From Saprospiraceae bacterium (GTDB lineage Bacteria > Bacteroidota > Bacteroidia > Chitinophagales > Saprospiraceae), in the NCBI GenBank assembly GCA_016714765.1, contig JADKCF010000006.1, forward strand, positions 186,001 to 250,000: a DNA stretch of 64,000 bases. Reading direction: 5' to 3'. The notes below the pieces were generated by a model. The model saw only the letters and a list, made by a program, of their open reading frames with translations. It made no database searches and had not been told where the DNA came from. The position numbers and the translations under genes were made by a program. Shown one piece after another: positions 48,402 through 57,828 of this stretch (positions are counted from its first letter, which is position 1; the number at the start of each line of letters is the position of its first letter).

Positions 48402-49244
48402 GTGCTCTCATCACTAAACTGTAATGGTACTTTGCTGTCTCTGAAAGATCCGGTAGTCATGGGTATTATAAATATCAATCAGGATTCTTTTTTTGCTGCT
48501 TCGAGACACACTGCTATGGATGATATTCTCACGAAGGTCGACAAAATGCTACGTGAAGGTGCCGCTATCATAGACTTTGGTGCCATGTCCAGCAGGCCTG
48601 GTGCTGTCATATCCGACGCCGATACCGAAATCGATATCTTGGCGCCAGTCATCCAGCAAGTAAGTAAGGTTTTCCCCCAGGCCATCATCTCTGTGGATAC
48701 CTTACACAGCCGTGTGGCAGCCAAAGTCATAGGAGAAGGAGCTTCCATCATCAATGACATATCTGCAGGTGACTACGACCCCCTGATGATGACTGTAATA
48801 GGTTCCTGCAATATACCTTACATCATGATGCATATGCAGGGAACGCCACCTGATATGCAAAACCAACCACAATATAAAGATGTAACAACAGATATACTCT
48901 CTTATTTTGTAAAGAAAGTACATCAGTCCAGGCAGGCAGGTATCAAAGAAATAGTCATAGACCCTGGGTTTGGCTTTGGCAAAACCATAGACCAAAATTT
49001 TGAACTTCTTCGTCATTTAGAGACATTCCGGCTTTTTGACATCCCTCTACTGGCAGGCTTGTCACGAAAATCTATAATCTGGAAAACCCTCCAAACAGAT
49101 GCTGATGGAGCACTGAACGGTACCACTGCACTACACATGGTAGCATTACAAAAAGGTGTTTCAATACTTAGAGTTCATGATGTAAAAGAAGCAGTCGAAT
49201 GTATTACATTGTATAAAAAATGCACATCCAAAGATATATCTTAG
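48402..49244 (+). CDS. folP: Dihydropteroate synthase
   Basis: TIM-barrel enzyme that joins p-aminobenzoate to dihydropterin pyrophosphate in folate synthesis. Of 280 residues from the GTG at 48402, the pterin-site motifs are VVMGIININQDSFF, IIDFGAMSSRPGA, ISVDTLHSRVA, INDISAG, IMMHMQGTP, EIVIDPGFGFGKT and PLLAGLSRKS. The loop that normally reads N-x-T-P-D-S-F reads N-I-N-Q-D-S-F here, losing the Thr-Pro pair, and the second loop has GAMSSRPG where GGxSxRPG is usual. All other catalytic parts look complete, so it is probably active. No other folate gene is adjacent. Confidence 0.92.
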   Translation: MLSSLNCNGTLLSLKDPVVMGIININQDSFFAASRHTAMDDILTKVDKMLREGAAIIDFGAMSSRPGAVISDADTEIDILAPVIQQVSKVFPQAIISVDTLHSRVAAKVIGEGASIINDISAGDYDPLMMTVIGSCNIPYIMMHMQGTPPDMQNQPQYKDVTTDILSYFVKKVHQSRQAGIKEIVIDPGFGFGKTIDQNFELLRHLETFRLFDIPLLAGLSRKSIIWKTLQTDADGALNGTTALHMVALQKGVSILRVHDVKEAVECITLYKKCTSKDIS

Positions 49245-49369
49245 CCCTTACGGATTTACTTATCTTTATTTTGTAGCATCAAGGGGTTAATGTAGTGTTA
49301 AAAAGGTTTTGAATTCATCTTAAATGCTTACTTTTATACGTTTTTATTAAATAACACCGAATACTAGAT

Positions 49370-52300
49370 TTGTCAGACACTGAATCCATCCAATCAGAAA
49401 CTTCCGGAAGATCACCTTTGGTCAAATGGATAAGGAGAGTGCTGTTTATCATCCTGGCACTACTCATCCTGGGGATTATGTTACTTCAGTTTTCTCCAGT
49501 ACAAACCTGGCTTTCTACAAAAGTAACCAAGTACATCTCTGAAGCTACCAATACTACTGTGACTGCTGAAAGATTAAAAATCAGCCCATTCGATGGGATC
49601 ATACTACAAAATTTCAATGTCGTAGATCAGCAGAATGACACGATTTTTTATGCGGGAGCGCTCAACATATCTTTACGAAAAAACCTCTTTCATCTCTTAA
49701 GGAACGAAATCGATTTGTCATATGTCGGGATTAAAAATCTCAGGCTAAATATTATTACTGAAACAGGCGAAAGCAGATCCAACCTTCAGAAATTTCTGGA
49801 CAATCTGTCTACATCTCCATCAAAAAAATCTGCAGGACCTAAGATGAATTTCAATGTCAAAGATGTGGACTTGTCCAATCTGGATATTAAATTTCATAAC
49901 CAAAATAAAGGAAAGGTTGAAAATATTTTTTTAAAATCAGGTACCCTTGACATCAATTACATCGATATGGGATGTAATGAATATGACATAAACTCAGCTA
50001 TTTTCGACGAACCAGTATTCCGTAGTCATATTTATGAATTTGATTGTTCACCTTCAGACGAATTGGCCATTGACCAGATAGAAAGTACAAAAGCTGAGGT
50101 TCCTGACACAGAAAGTCAGCCACTCACACTGACCCTAAGAGAAATAGTGATCAAAGACGGTCGTTTTGAAAAATCCAATGACCTGATCATCCCCGAACAA
50201 AGATTTAAAGAATATCTTGATTATAACAATTTCAGTTTTGAACGCATCAATATGCTCCTCGAAGATTTTAGCCTCAGAAACAATAGTGATGTATTCGCAA
50301 AACTGAAGACCCTCAGTGCAGTAGACAATACTGGCTTTGTTATCAGGGATATCAAGAGCGATACCATCATCATCAGCCCTACCACTGCTGAGCTGCTTGG
50401 CTACACCATAGAAATGGGTAAAACCACTATAAAAGACAGACTTAAATTCAGCTTTGCCGATTTCGGAGCATTTTCTGAATTTACAGATAAAGTCATCATC
50501 CAGTCAGAATTTAAAGATACGCGTATCTTTATGGACGATTTGGTACACTTTATCAAAAGCCTCAGTAAAGTACCTTTTGTAGTCAACAATGGCAAAGAAA
50601 TCATCGAAGTCAACGGACGATACTTTGGCAAAGTCAATAATCTGGCAGGCCGCGATGTAGATATCAAGATGGGAAGCAAGCTCAGCCTGGCAGGATCCTT
50701 TAATACAAGAAATCTGCTGGACCCAGACAACACAGTACTCAACATCAGACTGGACAGATTTGATACGAGTATGAAGAAAATCAAAATGATATTACCATCC
50801 TTCAATTTGCCACCAACATTCTATAAACTGGGCTCCATCCATTTTACTGGAAGATTTGACGGTTATATAGAAGATTTTGTAGCTTATGGCAAATTAAAGT
50901 CGGACGTAGGGGCAGCAGAGATGGATATGAGGCTGGATATCACACAAGGCACCAATAAAGCCAACTACTCCGGGACCCTAAATCTGCAAAACTTCAATAT
51001 GGGATTATGGAGTGGCAATCCCGACCTGGGACTTGTCAATTTTAATTCAAAAGTCGAAGATGGTAAAGGACTGACGCTGAATACTGTGAAAGCAGATCTT
51101 GCGGCAACCGTAAAATCACTGAGCTTTAAAAAGTACGAATACAAAAATTTTATTCTGGATGGCAAAATCGACAAAAACACTTTCAATGGTGTCTTTAAGA
51201 TAGAAGATAACAATGTTGATTTTGTTTTTGACGGCTCATTTGAATACCTGAATAATCAGGCCTTCCTTAATTTTAAATCCGAAGTAAAAAGACTGGATCT
51301 CCAGGCATTGAACCTTTCGAAAGTCCCTCTGTCGTTTAAGGCGAATATGGATATCAATCTGACAGGCAGCAACCTGAATGATTTTACAGGTACCCTTGAT
51401 ATCAATGACCTGGATATGGTGTCAAAAGACTCGGCCTACAATATGAAAAAATCAGTATCATTTCCAGAAATTCTATCAAAGGAGGGAAGGAGCTGAAAGT
51501 AGACAGTGATCTCGGACAAATAATGATAGAAGGCCAATATGATATTCCGAATATTGTGAAATCTATCAAAAAAATTATCCGTACAAATTATCCATATATC
51601 ACAAAAAACTGGAAGGAAGATATCGTCGCAGGCAATACTGTCCAAAAATTTGATTTCAACATTAATCTCACTCACAGTAAAAATTATCTCTCATTACTGG
51701 GACTTTATGACAGTTATTTTAGAAAACTGGATATAAAAGGCAGAATCGACTCATATAAAAATGAGTTGTCTCTAGCATCAGGTATTCTTTTTTCAAAATC
51801 AAAAAGACTCTCTGCAGGACTTACAGCTCCTGATGACTTCCAATAATAGCTCAGGAGATATATTGGTACACATAGACTCTACGTTTGCAGCCGGCAAACG
51901 CTTCAATCCCATAGACTTGCAGACACACCTGAGTGGAGATACTGTAAATTTTGAACTTACCACCGAGAAACTAATAGATTCGCTCGAAAACTTTGATATC
52001 AGAGGACAACTCATACCCCACTCTAAAGGATACAATCTGACCCTCTCTGACAACCTGCTTGTCATGCTCGGCACCAGGTGGAATATTGACCCCAAAAATA
52101 ATGTGGTGCTCGGTAACAATTACTTTAGTATGGATAATATGATCTTGTCTGATGGTTCCAGAAGGATTCAGCTGGATGATATCAATAATAACAAAGGAGT
52201 CAGCCTTGACATTGGTCATTTTGATATGGACATCATAAATAGTGTGATCAAATATGACAAAATGAAACTGGGTGGTCTCACTAATGTAGGTTTTAAGATA

Positions 52301-54199
52301 AATGATGTCTTCCAAAAGGAAAAAGAAATATCCTGCAATATCAATATACCATCATTTACTATCAACGGTGACCCTTATGGCATTTTAAATATTGATCTGT
52401 CAAAATCCAAAACCTTGCCTGTAGATGCACACATCTCTATTGGTGAATTTTTAGATATCAAAGGCACATATGACGATAAAGAAAAAATCCTGGATGCGAA
52501 AATAAAACTTAAGGACGCCCCTATAACTATCCTTCAATATCTCCTCAAAGATGGTATCAAAGATACTGATGGTTATATAGATGCAGATCTGAGTATCTCA
52601 GGCCCTGTCAAAGACTTAAATATCAAAGGCGATGGTATGGTCAACAAAGGTAAAACCACATTGGTATACACAGGAGTGACCTATTATTTTGACAAACAGA
52701 AGTTAAAACTCACCAATACTGCCATAGACCTGAATGGAGCTCAAATCACGGATCAAAATGGCAACGCAGGGACAATAAAAGGTGGACTGACACACAACAG
52801 ATTTAAATCATTCGGGGTCAATGCGAGTATTTCAGGCAACAATGTAGTAGGTCTCAATACTACCAAAGCCGACAATCCTGATTATTATGGCTATGGAGTT
52901 GGTCAGTTATCGGCAGAATTTATTGGACTATTCGAGAAAGTGGATATGAAAATAAATGCCGTCACCGGACCTGGCACCCGTTTGTTTATCCCTGTAGACA
53001 ATAGTCAGACCTCGATCAACGAAAGTTTCATAAAGTTTGTGACGAAAGATAAAAAAGGTCAGCCTGTTTTGAAAAAACCTTTTGTTGTGGGTGGTATAAA
53101 TATCGAAATGGCTATCACTATCACACCTGATGCAGACCTGAGTCTGATATTCAATGAGGCTAAAGGGGATATCATCAAGGGCAAGGGACGTGGAAATCTT
53201 AAAATTGATATTACCAGACAGGGAGATTTTGAAATATTTGGTGATTATGAAATAGAGCAGGGGGAATACCTCTTTACAGTGGCACTGCTACCTGTCGCCA
53301 AACCATTTGTCGTGGAGCGAGGAGGAAGAATCACCTGGACAGGCGACCCTGTCAATGCTACGCTTGACATTACAGCTAATTACCAAACACGAACCTCTAT
53401 CAAACCTTTTATAGAGGAGTATCTATCCTCAGCCAGCGAAAATACCCAGGCTCTGGCTTCCCAAAGGTCAGAAGTAAATCTGAAACTGAAACTGGGAGGT
53501 ACATTATTCAAGCCGGATATAAAATTTGATCTTTCGTTTCCGAATCTAGTATCTGATGTCTCTACCCTGGCTGACTCCAAACTCAGGCTCCTTAAAAGCA
53601 ATGAGCTCGAACTGAACAGTAACGCTATGTCCCTTATTGTTTTTAATGCTTTTTTACCTTCCAACAGAGTAGCGGATGTATTCGGTGCTGCGGGCCTACA
53701 GTCTGCAGGTATCAATACCCTCAGTGAATTTTTGTCCAGCCAGCTGTCAGTGTATATTACCAATTTGCTCAATTCAGCTTTGGAAGAGGACGGTCTGATA
53801 TCGGGCATCGATTTTGAGGTAGGTGTCAGGAACAACAATCTATCCTTTGGCAATGCCGCTACCAACAATATATTTCCTGATGAAATAGAAGTAAGGCTGA
53901 AAAACAAATTCAGATTTATGGATGAAAGATTTTCGCTCAACGTAGGTGGGAATTATGTTTTTCAAAACCAGGGCATAACAATTAATCAGGTCCTTCCAGA
54001 TTTTGCTTTGGAATTCTTGCTGACTGAGGACAGAAAACTCAAAGTCCGTCTTTATGGCAAGTATGATATAGACCCAATTTCTATCACCAGTCTCCGCGAA
54101 AAATATGGTTTAGGGGTAGCTTACAGAACAGAATTTGGCAATATGGTGGACTTTGAAAAAAATGTCAAAAATAAAGTATCAGAAATCATTGACAAATAA
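49370..54199 (+). CDS. TamB-like translocation/assembly module protein (two frameshifts)
   Basis: Very long envelope-spanning protein of about 1,609 residues in three frames. An N-terminal inner-membrane anchor (RVLFIILALLILGIMLLQF) is followed by AsmA-like beta-strand repeats (FSPVQTWLSTKVTKYISEATNTTVTAERLKISPFDGIILQNFNV) and ends with the TamB (DUF490) domain (GDYEIEQGEYLFTVALLPVAKPFVVERGGRITWTGDPVNATLDITANYQTRTSI...). TamB-type proteins carry lipids between inner and outer membranes and help assemble barrels. Breaks: a base (T) is missing near 51440-51443 (restores AYNYEKISIISRNS), and one base is extra at 51788-51805, in a T-run or A-run (restores KDSLQDLQLLMTSNN). The start is TTG at 49370. 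Such length is usual in Bacteroidota. Confidence 0.88.
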
Positions 54200-54295
54200 C
54201 ATTATTTTATTATATATAATGTATTGATTTTAATTGCATTGTGTTACCAATTTTGCATTAACAAATCATTACATTTATCTCACCCTCTTTTTTAG

Positions 54296-54303
54296 TAATT
54301 TTG
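54296..54303 (+). promoter_or_regulatory. -7 promoter element of the DUF937-OmpA gene
   Basis: TAATTTTG matches TAnnTTTG and lies 112 bases before the ATG at 54415, which would leave a leader of roughly 105 bases. No clear -33 TTG is present. Confidence 0.4.
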
Positions 54304-54414
54304 CATGACAATTCTGTGACTTTCTACAATTGTATAGTCTTAAAACTGTCGCAATCGGAAGAAAGCATGACGAATTGAAAATCATTTTTTTTTTTAAATT
54401 TAAACTCATTTAAA

Positions 54415-55674
54415 ATGTCAATCAACTTATTAGACTTAGTTAAAGACCAGGTAACAGGCCAACTTGCTAAACAAGCTAGTAGCTTCCTTGGTGAGTCAGA
54501 ATCATCAGTTACATCTGCGCTTGGTGGCATGATGCCAGCCCTATTAGGATCAGTGATTCAAAAATCAGCTACTCCTTCAGGAGCTCAAGGTATCATGGAT
54601 ATGGTAAGCAAACTGGATTTAGGTAGTCTTAGCAATATCGCCGGTTTATTTGGCGGTGGAGCAAGCAATGTCAACGGACTTCTTAACTCTGGTGGAGGTA
54701 TTGTAGATACATTACTTGGTAATAAAGCAGGTGGCGTAATAGATGCTATCTCTGGCCTTAGTGGCTTGAAAAGCGGTTCTACTTCATCATTGCTTAAACT
54801 TGCAGCTCCGTTTCTTATGAGTGTAATCGGAAATCAGGTAAAAGGTAAAGGAGTTTCTTTCCTAACTGATATGCTGATGGGTCAAAAAAGCAACGTAGCA
54901 AAAGCCCTTCCTGCAGGATTAGGAAGCGTTTTAGGATTTGCAGATTTTGGTGGTTCTTCATCATCTTCTTCAACAAGCAGAACAACAACTACAACTTCTT
55001 CATCTACTACTCCTTCAGGAGGTGGAAACAGCTGGTTAAAGTGGTTATTACCTATCCTTTTAGGAGCAGCAGTACTTTACTGGTTGTCTACTAAAGGATG
55101 TGGAAAAGCTGCAGTAGATGCTACTACAGATGTAGTTGCAGCAGTAGACTCTACAGCTATGAAAGCAGCAGATGCAGCCGGAGCAGCAGTAGATTCAATG
55201 GGTGCAACAATGGACAAATTATTCTCTTACAAACTGGCTTCTGGTTTCGAACTGGTAGGTGCAGCTAAAGATGGAGTAGAAAGCCAATTGGTTTCTTTCG
55301 TAGAAGACAATACTAAAGCGATTGATAAAAATACTTGGTTTAACTTCGACAGATTGTTATTTGACACTGGTAAATCTACACTTCAGGCAGGTAGCAAGGA
55401 GCAGTTGACTAACGTTGCTGAAATCCTTAAAGCTTTCCCTATAGTAAAATTGAAAATCGGTGGTTATACTGACAATACAGGAGATCCTAAAGCAAATCAG
55501 AAATTGAGTACTGACAGAGCATTCACAGTAATGAATGAATTAGTTGCACTTGGTGTAGATAAAGCAAGATTATCAGCTGAAGGTTATGGTGACAAATTCC
55601 CTGTAGCAGATAATGCTACTGAAGAAGGTCGTCAGCAAAACAGAAGAATTGCATTGAGAGTTACTGAGAAATAA
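54415..55674 (+). CDS. DUF937-OmpA fusion: membrane-anchored peptidoglycan-binding protein
   Basis: A 419-residue protein in three parts. Residues 1-175 are a DUF937/YidB-like domain rich in G, S and L (SINLLDLVKDQVTGQLAKQ...). Then a serine/threonine linker and one membrane helix (WLKWLLPILLGAAVLYWLS, about 206-224). An alanine-rich helical segment is followed by the OmpA peptidoglycan-binding domain (FNFDRLLFDTGKSTL...IGGYTDNTGDPKANQKLSTDRA...GYGDKFPVADNATEEGRQQNRRI), where the D and R residues that bind diaminopimelate are present. There is no signal peptide, so the DUF937 part should be cytoplasmic and the OmpA part periplasmic. The codons are strongly A/T-ending, unlike its neighbours, suggesting high expression. 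A strong terminator follows. Confidence 0.88.
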   Translation: MSINLLDLVKDQVTGQLAKQASSFLGESESSVTSALGGMMPALLGSVIQKSATPSGAQGIMDMVSKLDLGSLSNIAGLFGGGASNVNGLLNSGGGIVDTLLGNKAGGVIDAISGLSGLKSGSTSSLLKLAAPFLMSVIGNQVKGKGVSFLTDMLMGQKSNVAKALPAGLGSVLGFADFGGSSSSSSTSRTTTTTSSSTTPSGGGNSWLKWLLPILLGAAVLYWLSTKGCGKAAVDATTDVVAAVDSTAMKAADAAGAAVDSMGATMDKLFSYKLASGFELVGAAKDGVESQLVSFVEDNTKAIDKNTWFNFDRLLFDTGKSTLQAGSKEQLTNVAEILKAFPIVKLKIGGYTDNTGDPKANQKLSTDRAFTVMNELVALGVDKARLSAEGYGDKFPVADNATEEGRQQNRRIALRVTEK

Positions 55675-55712
55675 TTTTTTCTCTTTAACCACTCTGAAAA
55701 ATATCAACTCGA

Positions 55713-55745
55713 AGAGCCGTCTGAATAAGACGGCTCTTTTTTTTT
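55713..55745 (+). terminator. Strong Rho-independent terminator
   Basis: Perfect 10-bp stem AGAGCCGTCT/AGACGGCTCT (55713-55722 and 55728-55737), a five-base loop, then nine T ending at 55745. It lies 39 bases behind the DUF937-OmpA stop. Confidence 0.95.
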
Positions 55746-55944
55746 ACACCCATGATAAAAACATAAGCGGTCTACCTCGTATATATCTTTTATACCCAAA
55801 ATTTGATTTTCGCTTACTATTCAAAACTATTCAAAAAAGATATTGAAACTCACAGTATGATAAGAATTGGAAACGACTCTTTTCCCGTCAACTACCAAAG
55901 AAAATCTGAAAAAATCCTCCATTAATACTAAATCACTCTGTTTA

Positions 55945-55960
55945 TATAACAAATGTTAGA
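55945..55960 (+). promoter_or_regulatory. Distal operator-like palindrome, copy 1
   Basis: TATAAC-AAAT-GTTAGA, a near-palindrome with one mismatch to TATAAC-N4-GTTATA. Its centre is 32 bp (three helical turns) upstream of copy 2, on the same side of the DNA. Probable second site for the same regulator. Confidence 0.5.
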
Positions 55961-55976
55961 TACTCAACTGCTGATT

Positions 55977-55992
55977 TCTAACCAAAGTTATA
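55977..55992 (+). promoter_or_regulatory. Promoter-proximal operator-like palindrome, copy 2
   Basis: TCTAAC-CAAA-GTTATA, one mismatch to the palindrome found at 57065-57080. It lies 23 bases before the -7 element at 56016, almost the same spacing as in the sensor operon promoter (22 bases). The shared sequence continues with TATAT and CAG. Confidence 0.6.
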
Positions 55993-56015
55993 TATATCAG
56001 GCCTCTCGCCCACCC

Positions 56016-56023
56016 TACCTTTG
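56016..56023 (+). promoter_or_regulatory. -7 promoter element of the small lipoprotein and beta-barrel genes
   Basis: TACCTTTG, an exact TAnnTTTG match, 44 bases before the ATG at 56068. In place of a -33 TTG there is the operator-like palindrome, as expected for an activator-dependent promoter. Confidence 0.6.
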
Positions 56024-56067
56024 TGTTGTAAAATTTAATTATTTCTAACACTTAAAATGTATAATAA

Positions 56068-56208
56068 ATGAAATCGCACATTCTCCTCACCGCCTTATTC
56101 ATCATCATCATTATGACCGTGTCATGTAAATCCAGTAAGTATGGCTGCTATGAATTTTCAGAAAGAGCACCTCGCCATTTGCAAATTACCCACACCCCCG
56201 ATTGTTAA
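56068..56208 (+). CDS. Small 46-residue lipoprotein
   Basis: The frame starts with ATG at 56068 and encodes a hydrophobic signal (MKSHILLTALFIIIIMTVSC) ending in a lipobox (TVSC, lipidation at C20). A 26-residue polar tail containing two further cysteines follows, then TAA. It is the first frame after a good -7 element and a palindromic operator, and 37 bases before the beta-barrel gene, which supports its being real. No family is recognised. It might be a lysis- or anchor-type lipoprotein, or a fragment of a longer protein. Confidence 0.5.
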   Translation: MKSHILLTALFIIIIMTVSCKSSKYGCYEFSERAPRHLQITHTPDC

Positions 56209-56245
56209 AAAAAACCATTTAATCACCACCTCAAATTTTAGAATC

Positions 56246-56911
56246 ATGAAAACGTTTTTTAAACCCACCATCACATTCATTTTTTTATTCTCCATTACTT
56301 TGACGATTTGCGGACAAGCCAGTTTCGGACTTACCTTCAATAATGTACACTCCAAAGCCATCCCTAACAGCCGGATATTTGGTACTACTAATGGTAGTTT
56401 AGGCTACGAATTTGGGTTTATGTCTGAAAATACAAACAAAGCTATTGGGGTATCTTTATACAAGACATTTACCAAGTTGTTTTTGATGACAGATGTAACA
56501 TATAGAGACATCAGTACCAAATATATGGTCAGAGACTATCTCGAAGAGGTCAATCCAAATGTAAATTACATCAGCGAAAGCCACAAACTTATTCACGTGC
56601 CGGTGATAGCAGGAATCAACTTTAAAAACATAAAAGTCGGCGCAGGAAGTATTTTTAATATTCACATTGAAAATGACAATGCCTTATCCAAAGCATATCC
56701 CTTTGTGAATCAGGGACGCAAACTGGACACAGGAATGACACTTTTTGCCGGCTATAAACTTTTTAACAGAGCTTTGATTCAGGTTCGATATGAAAAATCA
56801 TTTGTCAGAGTAGGAAACCATATTTACTACAACCAGCAAAGTACAAGGATCCAATCATTCATGGACAACCTCACTTTTGGAATTTCAATCTACCCGGCAG
56901 GAATGGATTAA
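56246..56911 (+). CDS. Outer-membrane beta-barrel protein, predicted target of the downstream two-component system
   Basis: The chosen ATG at 56246 gives 221 residues with a signal peptide (FKPTITFIFLFSITLTICGQ) and then alternating strands: ASFGLTFNNVHS, SLGYEFGFMSE, IGVSLYKTFTKLFLMTDVTYRD, SHKLIHVPVIAGINFKNIKVGAGSIFNIHI, MTLFAGYKLFNRALIQVRYEKSF, MDNLTFGISIYP. This is the small eight-stranded barrel pattern (outer membrane protein beta-barrel domain) common in Bacteroidota. A reading 35 codons longer lacks a signal at its N-terminus and overlaps the small lipoprotein gene. The promoter carries the same palindrome as the signalling operon behind it, so coordinated control is likely. Function unknown. 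Confidence 0.7.
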   Translation: MKTFFKPTITFIFLFSITLTICGQASFGLTFNNVHSKAIPNSRIFGTTNGSLGYEFGFMSENTNKAIGVSLYKTFTKLFLMTDVTYRDISTKYMVRDYLEEVNPNVNYISESHKLIHVPVIAGINFKNIKVGAGSIFNIHIENDNALSKAYPFVNQGRKLDTGMTLFAGYKLFNRALIQVRYEKSFVRVGNHIYYNQQSTRIQSFMDNLTFGISIYPAGMD

Positions 56912-56940
56912 AACCGTTTTGCCAACTGACTCCCTCAACA

Positions 56941-56979
56941 ATGCAAAAAGCTCCAATTGGAGTTTTTTGCATTTTTTTA
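56941..56979 (+). terminator. Rho-independent terminator of the beta-barrel gene
   Basis: 14-bp stem 56941-56954 (ATGCAAAAAGCTCC) with 56959-56972 (GGAGTTTTTTGCAT), one G-U pair, a four-base loop AATT, then a T-run to 56979. It begins 29 bases after the stop. Confidence 0.9.
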
Positions 56980-57064
56980 ATATGCTTTTTTCATATTTTA
57001 AAATATATAAGTATATATTTGTCTTGAATTGACAAATGAATATTTTCCAACAAAGGGCAAAGCG

Positions 57065-57080
57065 TATAACAAAAGTTATA
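57065..57080 (+). promoter_or_regulatory. Perfect palindromic operator of the sensor operon
   Basis: TATAAC-AAAA-GTTATA, a perfect 6-4-6 inverted repeat. If transcription starts about five bases behind the -7 element, the centre lies near -42, the usual place for a LuxR-type activator that touches RNA polymerase. The operon ends with such a regulator, so positive autoregulation is the simplest reading. Confidence 0.6.
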
Positions 57081-57102
57081 TATCAGATCATTTGCGTTTA
57101 GT

Positions 57103-57110
57103 TACTTTTG
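57103..57110 (+). promoter_or_regulatory. -7 promoter element of the sensor operon
   Basis: TACTTTTG matches TAnnTTTG and lies 41 bases before the ATG at 57152 and 22 bases after the palindrome. No -33 TTG at normal spacing. Confidence 0.6.
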
Positions 57111-57151
57111 ACGGGAGATTCATTATTTATTTACTTTAAAACAAAAAACCA

Positions 57152-57811
57152 ATGAGAATTTACCCACCCGTTTCGTACTTCTTTTGGCTGCTACCTATCT
57201 TTACATTTTGCAGCTGTCTCCCTTCAGAAATAAACAATTTCTTGCCCAAAGATGATCCCAGGACTAAAAATCAAATTATTCTGGATGCACTAAAACTGAA
57301 TTTCTAATTGCAGAAAATGGCTGATGCCGAAAAAACCAATACTGTTCCCATCAACATGGATCAGGCCAATGACCTCCGTGATGAGTATGAGGATACTGAA
57401 TGTGCAAAAAATTCACGCGGGGCATTATATCATTTTCCAAAAATATTGGCAGCACTATTGAAAGCCAGTAATGTTACCAGAGTGGAAGAGCTGACTAAAA
57501 ATACGGCTTCTGTCAATACCTTAACTAAAACAGGATTTTTTGCTGTTTTTGGAAAATATTCCATGACCAATAAACCATCCTATATGGATGCTGCCACTTT
57601 TAATAACTATAAAGGCAAAAATACCAGTTACATCAGTTTTGCATTAATCCAAGATGAAAATACTGTGGACGATATGTATTACAACATTACACCACCCAGT
57701 GGCAACCAATCTCTTCAATCCACTTTTTTAGTCACGGAGCCCATCATGTTTAATTTCGGTAAGTTGTGTCCTACCTACTGTCCTCCTAGCCTGAGATCAA
57801 ATGTAGATTAG
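57152..57811 (+). CDS. CPxxC-tail lipoprotein, first copy (in-frame TAA after codon 51)
   Basis: ATG at 57152, signal peptide and lipobox (PIFTFC20-S-C22). The frame is interrupted by TAA at 57305-57307 and then continues in the same frame to 57811, so the complete product would have about 219 residues. The part after the stop resembles the protein at 58595: both have a cysteine followed by A-L-x(3)-P-x-I-x-A-x-L (CAKNSRGALYHFPKILAAL here), a GFFAVFGKY/GFYATFASY strand, and a C-terminal Cys-Pro-x-x-Cys (CPTYC). It is membrane-anchored and extracytoplasmic, and probably a ligand-binding or accessory part of the signalling operon. No known family. TAA for CAA would be a one-base change, so error, decay or a real stop remain open. 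Confidence 0.6.
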
Positions 57812-57828
57812 CATAAAAGAAATGAAAT

